5,231 nt of DNA from Alphaproteobacteria bacterium (GTDB lineage: Bacteria > Pseudomonadota > Alphaproteobacteria > Rickettsiales > Rickettsiaceae), in assembly GCA_020630305.1 (NCBI GenBank), contig JAHDBQ010000075.1, positions 1-5,231 on the forward strand, given 5' to 3'. The position numbers and the translations under genes were made by a program. Below, one piece after another: positions 5,119 through 5,231 of the stretch. The notes beneath the pieces are model-generated. The model searched no databases. It was not told the DNA's origin and was given only the letters and a program-made list of their open reading frames with translations. The stretch's first letter is position 1. Every line of letters begins with the position of its first letter.

Positions 5119-5231
5119 GATTTATTAACTTTTTTTGCTTCTAGCCACCCCCCTTTACTTTCTATCCATTGCTACCAGGTAAAATTCACTAGACTCTTTT
5201 CTGCTGGAGTTTGGTTTGAAGTGCTTGATGG
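5119..5231 (+). pseudogene. Possible IS5-type transposase remnant, running off the right edge
   Basis: The plus-strand frame starting at 5119 is open to the window edge after a TAA at 5116-5118, with no ATG in it. Its end reads KFTRLFSAGVWFEVLDG (5182 onward), with SIH a few residues earlier. IS5-family transposases commonly have a SIH/SVY...RFxRW...AGVW block in their N-terminal part, and the spacing from RF-like to GVW fits. The segment between SIH and KF appears about four residues too long, and the sequence upstream does not look like transposase, so the copy would be decayed or 5'-truncated. The match is short and by eye; it could be chance. Confidence 0.27.

Overview
The window is AT-rich and looks like the chromosome of an intracellular alphaproteobacterium, most likely a member of the Rickettsiales. 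This rests on three things: a class I (archaeal-type) lysyl-tRNA synthetase of the alphaproteobacterial kind at the left edge, a large ankyrin-repeat protein, and degenerate palindromic intergenic repeats of the GATCCTGAA...TTCAGGATGAC type that are common in these genomes. The placement is inferred from sequence character; no database search was run.

Layout, left to right. (1) 2-637, plus strand: the C-terminal part of lysS, whose 5' part lies outside the window. (2) 638-1067: a gene-free stretch, much of it about two diverged copies of a ~152-bp repeat unit plus the start of a third (643-963), followed by a possible promoter. (3) 1068-2015, plus: an unrecognised, Lys-rich soluble protein of 315 residues. 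(4) 2090-2290, plus: a 66-residue lipoprotein with a clear lipobox. (5) 2360-3241, plus: an atypical NAD(P)-binding SDR/epimerase-like protein of the YeeZ/COG0451 type. (6) 3284-3391: a nested palindromic repeat, related to the one at 643-963, lying between two convergent genes. (7) 5043 down to 3433, minus: an ankyrin-repeat gene of about 537 codons, broken by one in-frame TAG at 4761-4759. Both halves are in the same reading frame, and the ankyrin part carries a perfect 99-bp tandem duplication. (8) 5044-5231: a plausible minus-strand promoter for the ankyrin gene, then a weak trace of an IS5-type transposase running off the right edge.

The genes do not form an obvious pathway. The three complete plus-strand genes are separated by 69-74 bp, have weak Shine-Dalgarno sequences and may or may not be co-transcribed. 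The most informative observations are the single amber codon interrupting an otherwise intact ankyrin frame, the recent perfect repeat expansion beside it, and the shared repeat family in both intergenic regions. I see no convincing evidence of a new multi-gene system; the 315-residue protein and the ankyrin C-terminal domain are the parts whose function remains unknown.
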